Positions 17,943-29,326 of a DNA stretch of 64,000 nucleotides are shown piece after piece. Position 1 is the stretch's first letter, and each line of letters starts with the position of its first letter. The notes under the pieces were generated by a model that saw nothing but the letters and a program-made list of their open reading frames with translations, did not search any database and was not told the origin of the DNA. The stretch is from Dyella dinghuensis (GTDB taxonomy: Bacteria; Pseudomonadota; Gammaproteobacteria; Xanthomonadales; Rhodanobacteraceae): NCBI RefSeq assembly GCF_003977615.1, contig NZ_RYZR01000007.1:62001-126000 (forward strand), read 5' to 3'. The translations under genes and the position numbers were made by a program.

Positions 17943-19388
17943 TCAGTCGTCGCTGCGCTTGGTGGAATCAGCGCGCGCAAGCTTGTAGTTGTTGTCGATT
18001 TCCATCAAGCGTGCAAGCTGCGGCTTCACCGCGTTGCTCTGGAACATCGCCATTTGCGCGCCGGCCAGTGGCTCCGGCTTGGGCAGCGTCACCGTTTGCG
18101 GATTGCGCTGTACGTTGTCAACGCGGAATTCGTAGTGCAGATGGGGGCCGGTCGCCAAGCCCGTCATGCCGACGAAACCGATGATGTCGCCTTGGTGCAC
18201 GTGTTGACCGATGTGTTCTGTCGCAAAGCGAGACATGTGCCCATACGCCGTGCTGATGTGCGAATCGTGCTGGATGATCACAAAGTTGCCGTAGCCATTC
18301 ATCCATCCGCGGAACTTAATCACGCCATCGCCAGCAGCGTGAATCGGTGTGCCCGTTGGTGCGGCGTAATCGACACCTTTGTGCGCGCGCATCAAACCAA
18401 GAATGGGATGCATACGCGCCGCGCTGAAGGGCGAGGAAATACGCGTGAAATCCACCGGAATGCGCAGGAAGGATTTCTGGATCGGGCGACCGTCTTCGCT
18501 GAACCAACCGATGCTTCCATCGGCGCGCTTGAAGCGATACGCCGTATAACGATGGCCTTGGTTGACGAACTCGGCTGCCACGATATCGCCTTCGTGCAGA
18601 TACGCACCGTCGCGATACACGGTGTCGTAAACCACGGTGAAGCTGTCGCCCACGCGCAAGTCCTGCACGAAGTCGACGTCGTACTTGAACAGGTCGGCGA
18701 GCTTGATCACCATCGCGTTGCTCAGGCCTGCTTTCGCAGCCGCCGCAAAGAGCGAATCGTCGATCACGCCGTGTGCAACCTGCTCACGCGCTTCGACGGT
18801 GCGTGCGACGATGGTTTCGGCAGGCGTGGCACCGTCGAGGCGGATCACAGCACGTGTGGCTTCGTCCTTGTCAAAACGAATGCCTTCAAGGCCACCGTTG
18901 CGACCGATCAGGAAATCGAATTCCTGACCCGGCTGAATATGATGCAGCGCAGATTTTGCATCGCCTGCGCTGTCTACAACGTGTTGCAGATCCGTCAGGC
19001 TCAAACCCTGGCTCTGGAAAATATCGGAAAGCGTTTGACCGGGACGAACCTGCACTACGCGCCAATCTTCCACTGCAGGTGCCTTGAGCGTGGGGGCTTC
19101 GATCTTCGGCAGAGCGAGCGGGAGCAGTGTGTGTTCAACGGGCTCGATCGCGGTGGGCTTCATCGCGGTTGCCCACGCAGGAATCAGGAAGCCGGAAAGC
19201 AACGTGATCAACAGCGCGGTTGCCGCGAGCATCCAGCGTTCGCGATACCAATGAATAGGCGTGCCTTCACTCTGGCGGTTGAACGACCAGTGCGAGCAGT
19301 GCTGGTAGAAGTGTGAGTGGCGGCGTTGGGCCTTGCGGCGGATGGCCTGTTTGCGCGCGGCGCGCGCGTCGAGCTTGCCTTCAGCCAT
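17943..19388 (-). CDS. M23 family peptidoglycan endopeptidase (MepM-like)
   Basis: A 481-residue membrane-anchored murein hydrolase. A basic cytoplasmic stretch (residues 1-50) leads into a membrane segment at about 53-75. A LysM/OapA-like domain follows (VRPGQTLSDIF near 114, QPGQEFDF near 152), then an intermediate domain and a C-terminal LytM domain with the zinc ligands in HKGVDYAAP and the HLHYEF motif, plus the middle YGH. All catalytic residues are visible, so it should cut D,D cross-links to allow wall growth. It is upstream of anmK on the same strand and divergent from tyrS. Confidence 0.92.
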   Translation of the reverse strand: MAEGKLDARAARKQAIRRKAQRRHSHFYQHCSHWSFNRQSEGTPIHWYRERWMLAATALLITLLSGFLIPAWATAMKPTAIEPVEHTLLPLALPKIEAPTLKAPAVEDWRVVQVRPGQTLSDIFQSQGLSLTDLQHVVDSAGDAKSALHHIQPGQEFDFLIGRNGGLEGIRFDKDEATRAVIRLDGATPAETIVARTVEAREQVAHGVIDDSLFAAAAKAGLSNAMVIKLADLFKYDVDFVQDLRVGDSFTVVYDTVYRDGAYLHEGDIVAAEFVNQGHRYTAYRFKRADGSIGWFSEDGRPIQKSFLRIPVDFTRISSPFSAARMHPILGLMRAHKGVDYAAPTGTPIHAAGDGVIKFRGWMNGYGNFVIIQHDSHISTAYGHMSRFATEHIGQHVHQGDIIGFVGMTGLATGPHLHYEFRVDNVQRNPQTVTLPKPEPLAGAQMAMFQSNAVKPQLARLMEIDNNYKLARADSTKRSDD

Positions 19389-19599
19389 CGCTAGCGGACC
19401 TTATTCTTATTATTCATCGTGCGACCGCCCCCGCGGTACAAAGTATCAATTGCCGCGTACCATAACGACCTTGTGCAAAGGGCGTCAATGCCTTTTCCAT
19501 CAATGGTTTGCATGATGTTTCCGGTTAACGCACAATTAACGGTATTGACGGTGGCCATCACCTATTTGGCTGCCTAAGCAACTAAATCACGAGGAATAC

Positions 19600-20811
19600 A
19601 TGAACGAGCTTGACCAGGCCCTTGCCACCATTGCGCGAGGCGCCGACGAGATCATCAAAAAGGAAGAGTTGGTCGAGCGACTCAAGCTTGGGCGTCCACT
19701 TCGCATCAAGGCGGGCTTCGATCCGACCGCGCCGGATTTGCACCTAGGCCACACCGTGCTGCTCAACAAAATGCGGCAATTCCAGGATCTCGGGCACCAG
19801 GTGATTTTTCTGATCGGCGATTTCACCGGCATGATCGGCGATCCAACCGGCAAGAACGTTACCCGCAAACCGCTCACCCGCGAGGATGTGCTGGCGAATG
19901 CGGAAACGTATGCGGAGCAGGTTTTTAAGGTATTGGATCGCGAAAAAACCGAGCTGCGCTTCAATTCCGAATGGTTCGGTCAGATGACCGCGACGGATAT
20001 GATCAAGCTCGCCGCGCAGCACACCGTGGCGCGTATGCTCGAGCGCGACGATTTCGCCAAGCGCTTCGCCTCGCAGCAGCCTATTGCGATTCACGAATTC
20101 CTGTATCCGCTCACGCAGGGGTACGACTCGGTCGCGCTCAAGTGCGACGTCGAGCTTGGCGGCACGGATCAGAAATTCAACCTGCTGATGGGACGCGCGC
20201 TGCAGGAGCATCACGGTCAGCCCCCGCAAATCGTGTTGACGATGCCGCTGCTCGAAGGCCTCGATGGCGTCAACAAGATGTCCAAATCATTGGGCAACTA
20301 CATTGGCATCAACGAGCCGGCGATCGATATCGTCACCAAGACGTTGAAGATCGGCGACGATCTGATGTGGCGTTGGTTCGAGCTGCTGAGCTTTGACGTG
20401 TCGCTCGATGAGCTTGCGCAGATGAAGCGTGACGTAGCGAGCGGCGCACTCAATCCGCGCGATGCAAAGCTGCGTTTAGCACGCGAACTTGCCGCGCGTT
20501 TCCATGGTGCGGCCGCGGCGGAACAGGCTATTGCAGGCTGGCATGCGGTCGTGCGCGGCGAAGGCGATACCAGCCTTTTGCCACTCACCGAAATTGCCGT
20601 GCCGGTAGAAGGCTTGCGTTTGCCAGCATTGCTCACAGCCGCAGGCCTTACGCCGAGTAACGCAGAGGCAAATCGCAAGCTCAAGGAGCGTGCGGTGCGC
20701 ATCGATGCGGAAGTTGTCGAAGATGCGCAGCGGATGTTCACGCCGGGATTCGAAGGTGTTCTGCAGATCGGCAAGCGTAATTTCGCGCGCGTATTGCTGA
20801 CACAGGCGTAG
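19600..20811 (+). CDS. tyrS: Tyrosyl-tRNA synthetase
   Basis: A 403-residue class I synthetase. The HIGH-type motif is HLGH (in [16 protein letters not shown]) and the KMSKS motif is exact ([10 protein letters not shown]); the C-terminus holds an S4-type RNA-binding domain ([21 protein letters not shown]). The [18 protein letters not shown] context is that of the TyrRS group common in Pseudomonas and Xanthomonas. GAGGA lies a few bases before the ATG. The gene directly precedes the rRNA operon. Confidence 0.97.
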   Translation: MNELDQALATIARGADEIIKKEELVERLKLGRPLRIKAGFDPTAPDLHLGHTVLLNKMRQFQDLGHQVIFLIGDFTGMIGDPTGKNVTRKPLTREDVLANAETYAEQVFKVLDREKTELRFNSEWFGQMTATDMIKLAAQHTVARMLERDDFAKRFASQQPIAIHEFLYPLTQGYDSVALKCDVELGGTDQKFNLLMGRALQEHHGQPPQIVLTMPLLEGLDGVNKMSKSLGNYIGINEPAIDIVTKTLKIGDDLMWRWFELLSFDVSLDELAQMKRDVASGALNPRDAKLRLARELAARFHGAAAAEQAIAGWHAVVRGEGDTSLLPLTEIAVPVEGLRLPALLTAAGLTPSNAEANRKLKERAVRIDAEVVEDAQRMFTPGFEGVLQIGKRNFARVLLTQA

Positions 20812-20886
20812 CGAGCTTGAGTGCGACGATGCAGATCGTCGCGCCGGATATGTCACGCATCGACGAAAGCGATCGTCATCGCACTA

Positions 20887-20906
20887 CGCGAAAAAATTTT
20901 TTCGCG
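20887..20906. promoter_or_regulatory. Perfect 20-bp palindrome with A6T6 core upstream of rrn
   Basis: CGCG, six A, six T, CGCG: a perfect palindrome about 75 bp after tyrS and about 105 bp upstream of the rRNA promoter -35. In RNA it could end tyrS transcription (hairpin then CGCG, no trailing T). As DNA, an A6T6 tract is intrinsically bent and could support rRNA promoter activation by Fis or H-NS type proteins. Confidence 0.5.
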
Positions 20907-21009
20907 CAATCGCTTGCCAAACGTGCAATCGCTCCCTAGTATTCGCCACCCCGCCGTTGCACCTCTTCCGCTCGGCAATCTCCTCAGCAAAAAAGCATCG
21001 CTGAGGGTG

Positions 21010-21037
21010 TTGACGGAAGTCGGAAGAGATGTAGAAT
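21010..21037 (+). promoter_or_regulatory. Probable rRNA operon promoter
   Basis: TTGACG (21010-21015), a 16-bp spacer and TAGAAT (21032-21037), followed by the GC-rich discriminator GGGCGGC typical of stringently controlled rRNA promoters. The 16-bp spacer is also usual for rrn P1 promoters. Transcription would start near 21044, about 220 bp before 16S. Confidence 0.7.
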
Positions 21038-21264
21038 GGGCGGCTCACCCCGGACGAAACGTCCCCATGGGGCGGCCTCGTAAGAGGTTGGTAGAGACGA
21101 TCTTTGACAGTGTGCGCAGGTGACTTGTGTGGGCGTCTTGCGATGGAAGGGAAACCTGTCCAATAAATGCAAGCGTCTAACCTAAGAGTCAATTCAAAAA
21201 GCTGACGTTTTACGGTTAGGACAACGCTTCAGAAAGATAGAGTGTCTTCGGACATTCGAAAACT
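21038..21264 (+). other. rRNA operon leader with boxA-like sequence
   Basis: No protein gene here. The leader holds a boxA-like antitermination sequence (CGATCTTTGACA near 21098-21109), echoed in the 16S-23S spacer at 23255-23267, and sequences expected to pair with the 16S 3' flank for RNase III processing. Confidence 0.6.
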
Positions 21265-22811
<1,547 letters not shown>

Positions 22812-22923
22812 CGAGAACGACAGATCCTCTGTCGTAAGACGTCCACACAAGACACCTGCACATCCGCACGCCGACGGCGTGAAAGGCTCCATCCCGCAAG
22901 GGAGGGGGTCTTTATAGCTTTAT

Positions 22924-23000
<77 letters not shown>

Positions 23001-23030
23001 TTACTAGGGTGTCGATCCATCGACAAGAAC

Positions 23031-23048
23031 CCGGCCATCCATGGCCGG
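23031..23048 (+). repeat. Spacer hairpin, copy 1
   Basis: CCGGCCAT/ATGGCCGG with a CC loop between the two tRNAs, followed by ACTCTTCAA. The same element recurs at 26403-26420 in the 23S-5S spacer with one compensatory base-pair change. Confidence 0.6.
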
Positions 23049-23107
23049 ACTCTTCAAGCACAGCCGCTTTGAAAGAAGCGAGATGCAAGCTTGGAGATCC
23101 CATGTAT

Positions 23108-23183
23108 GGGGCCATAGCTCAGCTGGGAGAGCACCTGCTTTGCAAGCAGGGGGTCGTCGGTTCGATCCCGACTGGCTCCACCA
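23108..23183 (+). tRNA. tRNA-Ala (TGC)
   Basis: A 76-nt cloverleaf with acceptor GGGGCCA/TGGCTCC, anticodon loop TTTGCAA (TGC), T arm GGTTCGATCCC and encoded CCA. The second spacer tRNA. Confidence 0.97.
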
Positions 23184-23405
23184 GTTTTATCGGTAAGCGG
23201 ATGTGTAGCGCACACAAAAGATTTTGAAACGAGGCGGCGTTGAGGCCGTGCTTGTGATCTTTGAAAATGTAAACGAGTTGACAAGCGTCTTGGTTTGAAA
23301 CCAAACCGAGATGTGTCGTTGAGGCAACGACGAATGCGTTGTTTGGCACTCCCTATAATTCCTGAGGAGGAATGGGAGTAACCCTGAGGCGACTTGGGGT
23401 TATAT
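23184..23405 (+). other. tRNA-Ala to 23S spacer with pre-23S processing stem
   Basis: Holds a boxA-like site (near 23255-23267) and the 5' half of the pre-23S processing stem: 23269-23290 is exactly complementary to 26339-26360 downstream of 23S (22 of 22 bases), the expected RNase III substrate. Confidence 0.75.
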
Positions 23406-26284
<2,879 letters not shown>

Positions 26285-26402
26285 ATAACCCCAAGACGCT
26301 TCGTGGCATTGACTAACGAAACATCCCGGAACTTCACCAGACGCTTGTCAACTCGTTTACCCCTTATCCAACGCGAGATATCTATCTCGCGGAAGAGCAA
26401 AA

Positions 26403-26420
26403 CCAGCCATCCATGGCTGG
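26403..26420 (+). repeat. Spacer hairpin, copy 2
   Basis: CCAGCCAT/ATGGCTGG with a CC loop, followed by ACTCTTCAA. Compared with copy 1 (23031-23048) one G-C pair has become A-T, keeping the stem. Confidence 0.6.
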
Positions 26421-26469
26421 ACTCTTCAAAGTTTGAAGCCGGCGCACCCGTGCGCTGCTTCAACCCTTT

Positions 26470-26585
26470 CCCTGGCGGCTATAGCGCTGTGGCCCCACCC
26501 GATCCCATCCCGAACTCGGAAGTGAAACGCAGCTGCGCCGATGGTAGTGTGGCATTGCCCATGCAAGAGTAGGTCACCGCCAGGG
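26470..26585 (+). rRNA. rrf: 5S ribosomal RNA
   Basis: About 116 nt, with closing helix CCCTGGCGG/CCGCCAGGG and the conserved CCCATCCCGAACTCGG and GATGGTAGTGTGG segments. The last rRNA of the operon. Confidence 0.95.
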
Positions 26586-26595
26586 GCTTTATCCT

Positions 26596-26627
26596 AAAAA
26601 CGCCTTCCCTCACCGGGAAGGCGTTTT
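26596..26627 (+). terminator. rRNA operon terminator 1
   Basis: Stem AACGCCTTCCC/GGGAAGGCGTT around TCACC, flanked by A on the 5' side and TTTT on the 3' side, ten bases after 5S. Confidence 0.9.
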
Positions 26628-26680
26628 GCTTTATGCGCATGGGCGAACCCGCAACGACTTACCGTCAAGAGTCATCGGCC

Positions 26681-26716
26681 AAACGGCTTCCGTTACAGGA
26701 AGCCGTTTTGTTTTTT
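26681..26716 (+). terminator. rRNA operon terminator 2
   Basis: Stem AAACGGCTTCC/GGAAGCCGTTT around GTTACA, followed by TGTTTTTT. Tandem terminators are usual after highly transcribed rRNA operons. Confidence 0.85.
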
Positions 26717-26773
26717 AGCGTCCAAACTTTTGCGAAAACGCCATGGCCGCATCAGGCTGAGACATGAACAGGT

Positions 26774-26791
26774 CTCGTTGAATTCAACGAG
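26774..26791. repeat. Perfect 18-bp palindrome downstream of the cysteine synthase-like gene
   Basis: CTCGTTGAATTCAACGAG is a perfect palindrome in the non-coding stretch between the rRNA terminators and the end of the minus-strand gene. It has no T run. Either a DNA-protein site or an mRNA 3'-end hairpin. Confidence 0.5.
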
Positions 26792-26838
26792 GGTCATCTT
26801 TGTGCGGCAGCATCGAGCGTCGCCATGTCTCGCACACT

Positions 26839-26864
26839 GATGGATTTGATGGATTTGATGGATT
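26839..26864. repeat. Short tandem repeat, 9-bp unit
   Basis: Nearly three copies of GATGGATTT, running up to the stop codon of the minus-strand gene. Slippage here could alter the stop region. Confidence 0.7.
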
Positions 26865-27879
26865 AACTCGAAAAAGATTTATCGAGCCATGCCGGCACAG
26901 GAATGCCCTTTTCGCGGAGAAAAGCAGGATTGAATAGCTTCGCTTGATAGCGTGTTCCCGCATCGCTCAAAACGGTCACCACGGTGTGCCCTGGGCCCAA
27001 TGCACGGGCTAACCGAATGGCTCCCGCGATGTTCACGCCGCTGGAGCCGCCGACGCACCAGCCCTCTTCATTCAGGAGCTGATGTAACAAAGGCACCGAC
27101 TCCTGATCAGGAATCGACCAAGCCAAATCGATCGACGCATCCTGAAAATTCGCTGTAACTCGGCTGGATCCAATGCCTTCACTGATGGAGCTACCTTCAG
27201 CGACGAGCTCACCGCAATTGACGTAGTTCGCCAACGCGGAGCCCGTGGGATCGGAAAGGGCGATTTTGACGCCAGGGTTGCGAGATTTCAGCGCGCGGCC
27301 GACGCCAGCGAGTGTCCCGCCCGTGCCCGCCGAACAGACGAAGCCATCGATCTTTCCATCCGTCTGCTCCCAGATTTCAACGCCTGTAGTGGCCTCATGC
27401 CAATCACGATTGGCGGTGTTGTCGAACTGATTGCCGAACCACGCGCGACCTGGTGCAGCATCGTTCAAGCTTTCGCAGTAGGCGCGGGCGATATGGACGT
27501 AATGACGTGGATCCTTGAACGGAACCGCTGGCACCAGACGTACCTCAGCACCCGCGACTCGGAGCGCGTCGATCTTTTCCCTGCTCTGTGTGTCGGGCAT
27601 GAAGATGACAGATCGATAGCCGCGACTGGCCCCAATTAGCGCCAGCCCAATACCTGTGTTGCCGGCGGTACCCTCGACGATCGTGCCCCCTGGACGAAGC
27701 AGACCACGCCGTTCGGCATCCAGCACCAGACCAAGCGCGGTGCGGTCCTTGATCGAGCCCCCCGGGTTGAGGAATTCGGCCTTCCCAAACACCTCGCACC
27801 CTGTCAGCGCCGACGCGCTGCGAAGGCGTAGCAGGGGGGTGTGGCCGACGGCAGCGGAAAGATCGGGAATCACGCTCAT
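26863..27879 (-). CDS. Cysteine synthase-like PLP enzyme
   Basis: A 338-residue fold-type II PLP enzyme of the O-acetylserine sulfhydrylase family. PLP Lys44 is in NPGGSIKDRTA, the substrate loop is EGTAGNTGIG, and the phosphate-binding GTGGTLAG segment is intact. It lacks the C-terminal CBS pair of cystathionine beta-synthase. It is somewhat divergent from CysK/CysM, so cysteine synthesis from an activated serine is likely but not certain. The ATG lacks a clear ribosome binding site. It is divergent from the SAM-riboswitch metX operon, and the 405-bp gap between them carries a palindrome and the metX promoter. Confidence 0.85.
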   Translation of the reverse strand: MSVIPDLSAAVGHTPLLRLRSASALTGCEVFGKAEFLNPGGSIKDRTALGLVLDAERRGLLRPGGTIVEGTAGNTGIGLALIGASRGYRSVIFMPDTQSREKIDALRVAGAEVRLVPAVPFKDPRHYVHIARAYCESLNDAAPGRAWFGNQFDNTANRDWHEATTGVEIWEQTDGKIDGFVCSAGTGGTLAGVGRALKSRNPGVKIALSDPTGSALANYVNCGELVAEGSSISEGIGSSRVTANFQDASIDLAWSIPDQESVPLLHQLLNEEGWCVGGSSGVNIAGAIRLARALGPGHTVVTVLSDAGTRYQAKLFNPAFLREKGIPVPAWLDKSFSS

Positions 27880-28025
27880 AAGGACGAGTTTTGAGGTTTT
27901 GGGTGAAATTGGCGTGAGAGTACTGCCGGGCCAAATAGCCTGCCACTTAATGACTGGGCACGGGGTCGCGGAGATATGGTTATTTCACATAAGTAGCGAA
28001 TTTAAGGTTCTTTCTGGTCGTTTTT

Positions 28026-28045
28026 ACGTTTAGACGTCTAAACGT
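28026..28045. promoter_or_regulatory. Perfect 20-bp palindrome upstream of the metX promoter
   Basis: ACGTTTAGACGTCTAAACGT is palindromic over all 20 bases. It ends three bases before the -35 of the metX promoter, centred about 48 bp upstream of the expected start of transcription, a classic activator position; it could also repress the divergent gene. Its core equals the enterobacterial met box (AGACGTCT), but MetJ is not known to me in this order. Confidence 0.65.
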
Positions 28046-28048
28046 CCA

Positions 28049-28077
28049 TTGACGATAAAACCATGCATGGTTATAGT
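28049..28077 (+). promoter_or_regulatory. Promoter of the metX operon
   Basis: TTGACG (28049-28054), 17-bp spacer, TATAGT (28072-28077). Transcription would begin at about 28084, right at the first helix of the SAM riboswitch. The spacer itself contains a perfect 14-bp palindrome (AACCATGCATGGTT, 28059-28072). Confidence 0.8.
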
Positions 28078-28082
28078 CTTTT

Positions 28083-28202
28083 CCACTCATCGAGACCGGC
28101 TGAGGGACAGGCCCTTTGAAGCCGGGGCAACCTGCAGGATCAAACCTGCAACGGTGCCAACTCCTGCGGGGCGGCGACTAGCGCCGACCGGTAGATGGGA
28201 TG
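28083..28202 (+). ncRNA. SAM-I riboswitch (S box)
   Basis: Conserved core segments appear in order: GCTGAGGGACAGGCCC, GAAGCCGGGGCAACC, ACGGTGCCAACTCCTGC and the closing AGATGGGA. P1 forms from CTCATC (28086-28091) and GATGGG (28194-28199). It should bind S-adenosylmethionine and turn down the metX-metB-hom operon when SAM is high. No T run follows, so control is probably at translation, through the hairpins at 28201-28240 and 28251-28282. Confidence 0.93.
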
Positions 28203-28250
28203 TCGTTAGACCATGACGCATCATGGCTAATCTGGCGACAGCTCTTCGCT

Positions 28251-28282
28251 GGTTCTCCGTAGGACGATGTAAACGGAGAACC
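28251..28282 (+). promoter_or_regulatory. Shine-Dalgarno-sequestering hairpin before metX
   Basis: GGTTCTCCGT (28251-28260) pairs perfectly with ACGGAGAACC (28273-28282), burying the GGAG ribosome binding site, four bases before the ATG at 28286. Very likely the expression platform of the riboswitch. Confidence 0.75.
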
Positions 28283-28285
28283 GCC

Positions 28286-29323
28286 ATGCCACAGCTTGCC
28301 AATTCAGCCTCTGACGATCGCCATACTGCCGTGATCGTTCCCTTGCACCCACGTTATGCGCTTACGGAACAGCGCAGCACCCGGCGTATCACGCTGAGTC
28401 CCAAGTACGGCAATGGTGTCAGTACCGTTGACGTGCGTTATCAGTGGGTCGGTGCGCCCGATGCTCCTACGGTGATTGTGCAAGGTGGCATTTCCGCAGA
28501 TCGCTACGTGACCGAGACGGAAAAGGGCGAGGCGGGTTGGTGGTCCGAGCTGGTAGGCCAAGACAAGGCCATCGACGTCACGCAATACCGTGTGCTGAGC
28601 ATCGATTGGCTAACACCTTCTGACTTTGCGGAAAACCTGCAGGCTATTTCCAGCGAAGATCAGGCTGACGCATTGGCGGCGTTGGTTGAAACGTTGGGCA
28701 TCGGCCGTGTGGCGGCATTTGTCGGCTCCTCTTACGGGGCCATGACGGCACTCGCTTTTGCTGCTCGCCATCCCGAGAAAGTCGAAAAGCTAATCCTGCT
28801 CGCAGGCGCGCATCGCGCACATCCGCTGTCGACGGCGCAGCGAGCTATCCAGCGACAGATTCTTCGCCTCGGCCAAGCGTCGGGACAGGTGACACAAGCG
28901 CTGTCTCTCGCGCGTCAGTTAGCGATGACGACGTATCGCGGCAGCGAAGAATTCGCGCAGCGTTTTTCGGGTTCGCCGGATTATCGCGATGGCCGTTTCC
29001 ACTTTCCTGTTGAAGATTATCTGGAACACGCCGGTCGTCGCTTTGTGGAGCGCTTTGATCTGGAGCGTTTCCTCGCACTATCCGAATCGATCGATCTCCA
29101 TGACGTTTCTCCGGAAGCGATCAGCGTGCCAACTACGCTCATCGGCTTTCCATCCGATCGCCTCGTACCACTCGCTGATTTGTGCGAGCTGCAACGCCGT
29201 CTTCGTGGCGCTGCAACGCTTGAAGTGATCGATTCGCCCTACGGTCACGATGCGTTCCTGAAAGAAACCCGTCAACTGGCGCCGCTGTTGCGTCAGGTTA
29301 TTTCCAGTCGTTGTGGAGCTTGA
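28286..29323 (+). CDS. metX: Homoserine O-acyltransferase (MetX family)
   Basis: A 345-residue alpha/beta hydrolase-fold acyltransferase. The triad is Ser149 (GSSYG), Asp291 (PSDRLVP) and His321 (YGHDAF). It should activate homoserine for methionine synthesis. The acyl donor, acetyl-CoA or succinyl-CoA, cannot be fixed by eye; some members of this order use succinyl-CoA (MetXS), and a few MetX relatives act on serine. The SAM riboswitch and the following metB and hom genes argue for homoserine. The start at 28286 is chosen for its ribosome binding site in the hairpin and the normal length. Confidence 0.9.
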   Translation: MPQLANSASDDRHTAVIVPLHPRYALTEQRSTRRITLSPKYGNGVSTVDVRYQWVGAPDAPTVIVQGGISADRYVTETEKGEAGWWSELVGQDKAIDVTQYRVLSIDWLTPSDFAENLQAISSEDQADALAALVETLGIGRVAAFVGSSYGAMTALAFAARHPEKVEKLILLAGAHRAHPLSTAQRAIQRQILRLGQASGQVTQALSLARQLAMTTYRGSEEFAQRFSGSPDYRDGRFHFPVEDYLEHAGRRFVERFDLERFLALSESIDLHDVSPEAISVPTTLIGFPSDRLVPLADLCELQRRLRGAATLEVIDSPYGHDAFLKETRQLAPLLRQVISSRCGA

Positions 29324-29326
29324 GCT

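Noticed and set aside
17841-19316. A 491-codon open frame antisense to the M23 peptidase gene
   Set aside because: High GC and codon bias create long antisense frames; its translation is Arg/His-rich with no motif, while the sense gene has full LytM motifs. The same reasoning applies to long frames antisense to argS, ahcY, metK and hom.
26839-26864. CRISPR-like array
   Set aside because: Only three 9-bp tandem units with no spacers; a simple microsatellite.
28033-28048. Exact MetJ-type met box AGACGTCT followed by a partial second box
   Set aside because: MetJ is known from enterobacteria, vibrios and relatives but I know of none in Xanthomonadales; the full 20-bp palindrome suggests another regulator. 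Kept as a finding without naming MetJ.
28286-29323. MetX relative as a serine O-succinyltransferase feeding the nearby cysteine synthase-like gene
   Set aside because: Some MetX homologues in this order have that activity, but this one is in a SAM-riboswitch operon with metB and hom, so homoserine is the simpler substrate.
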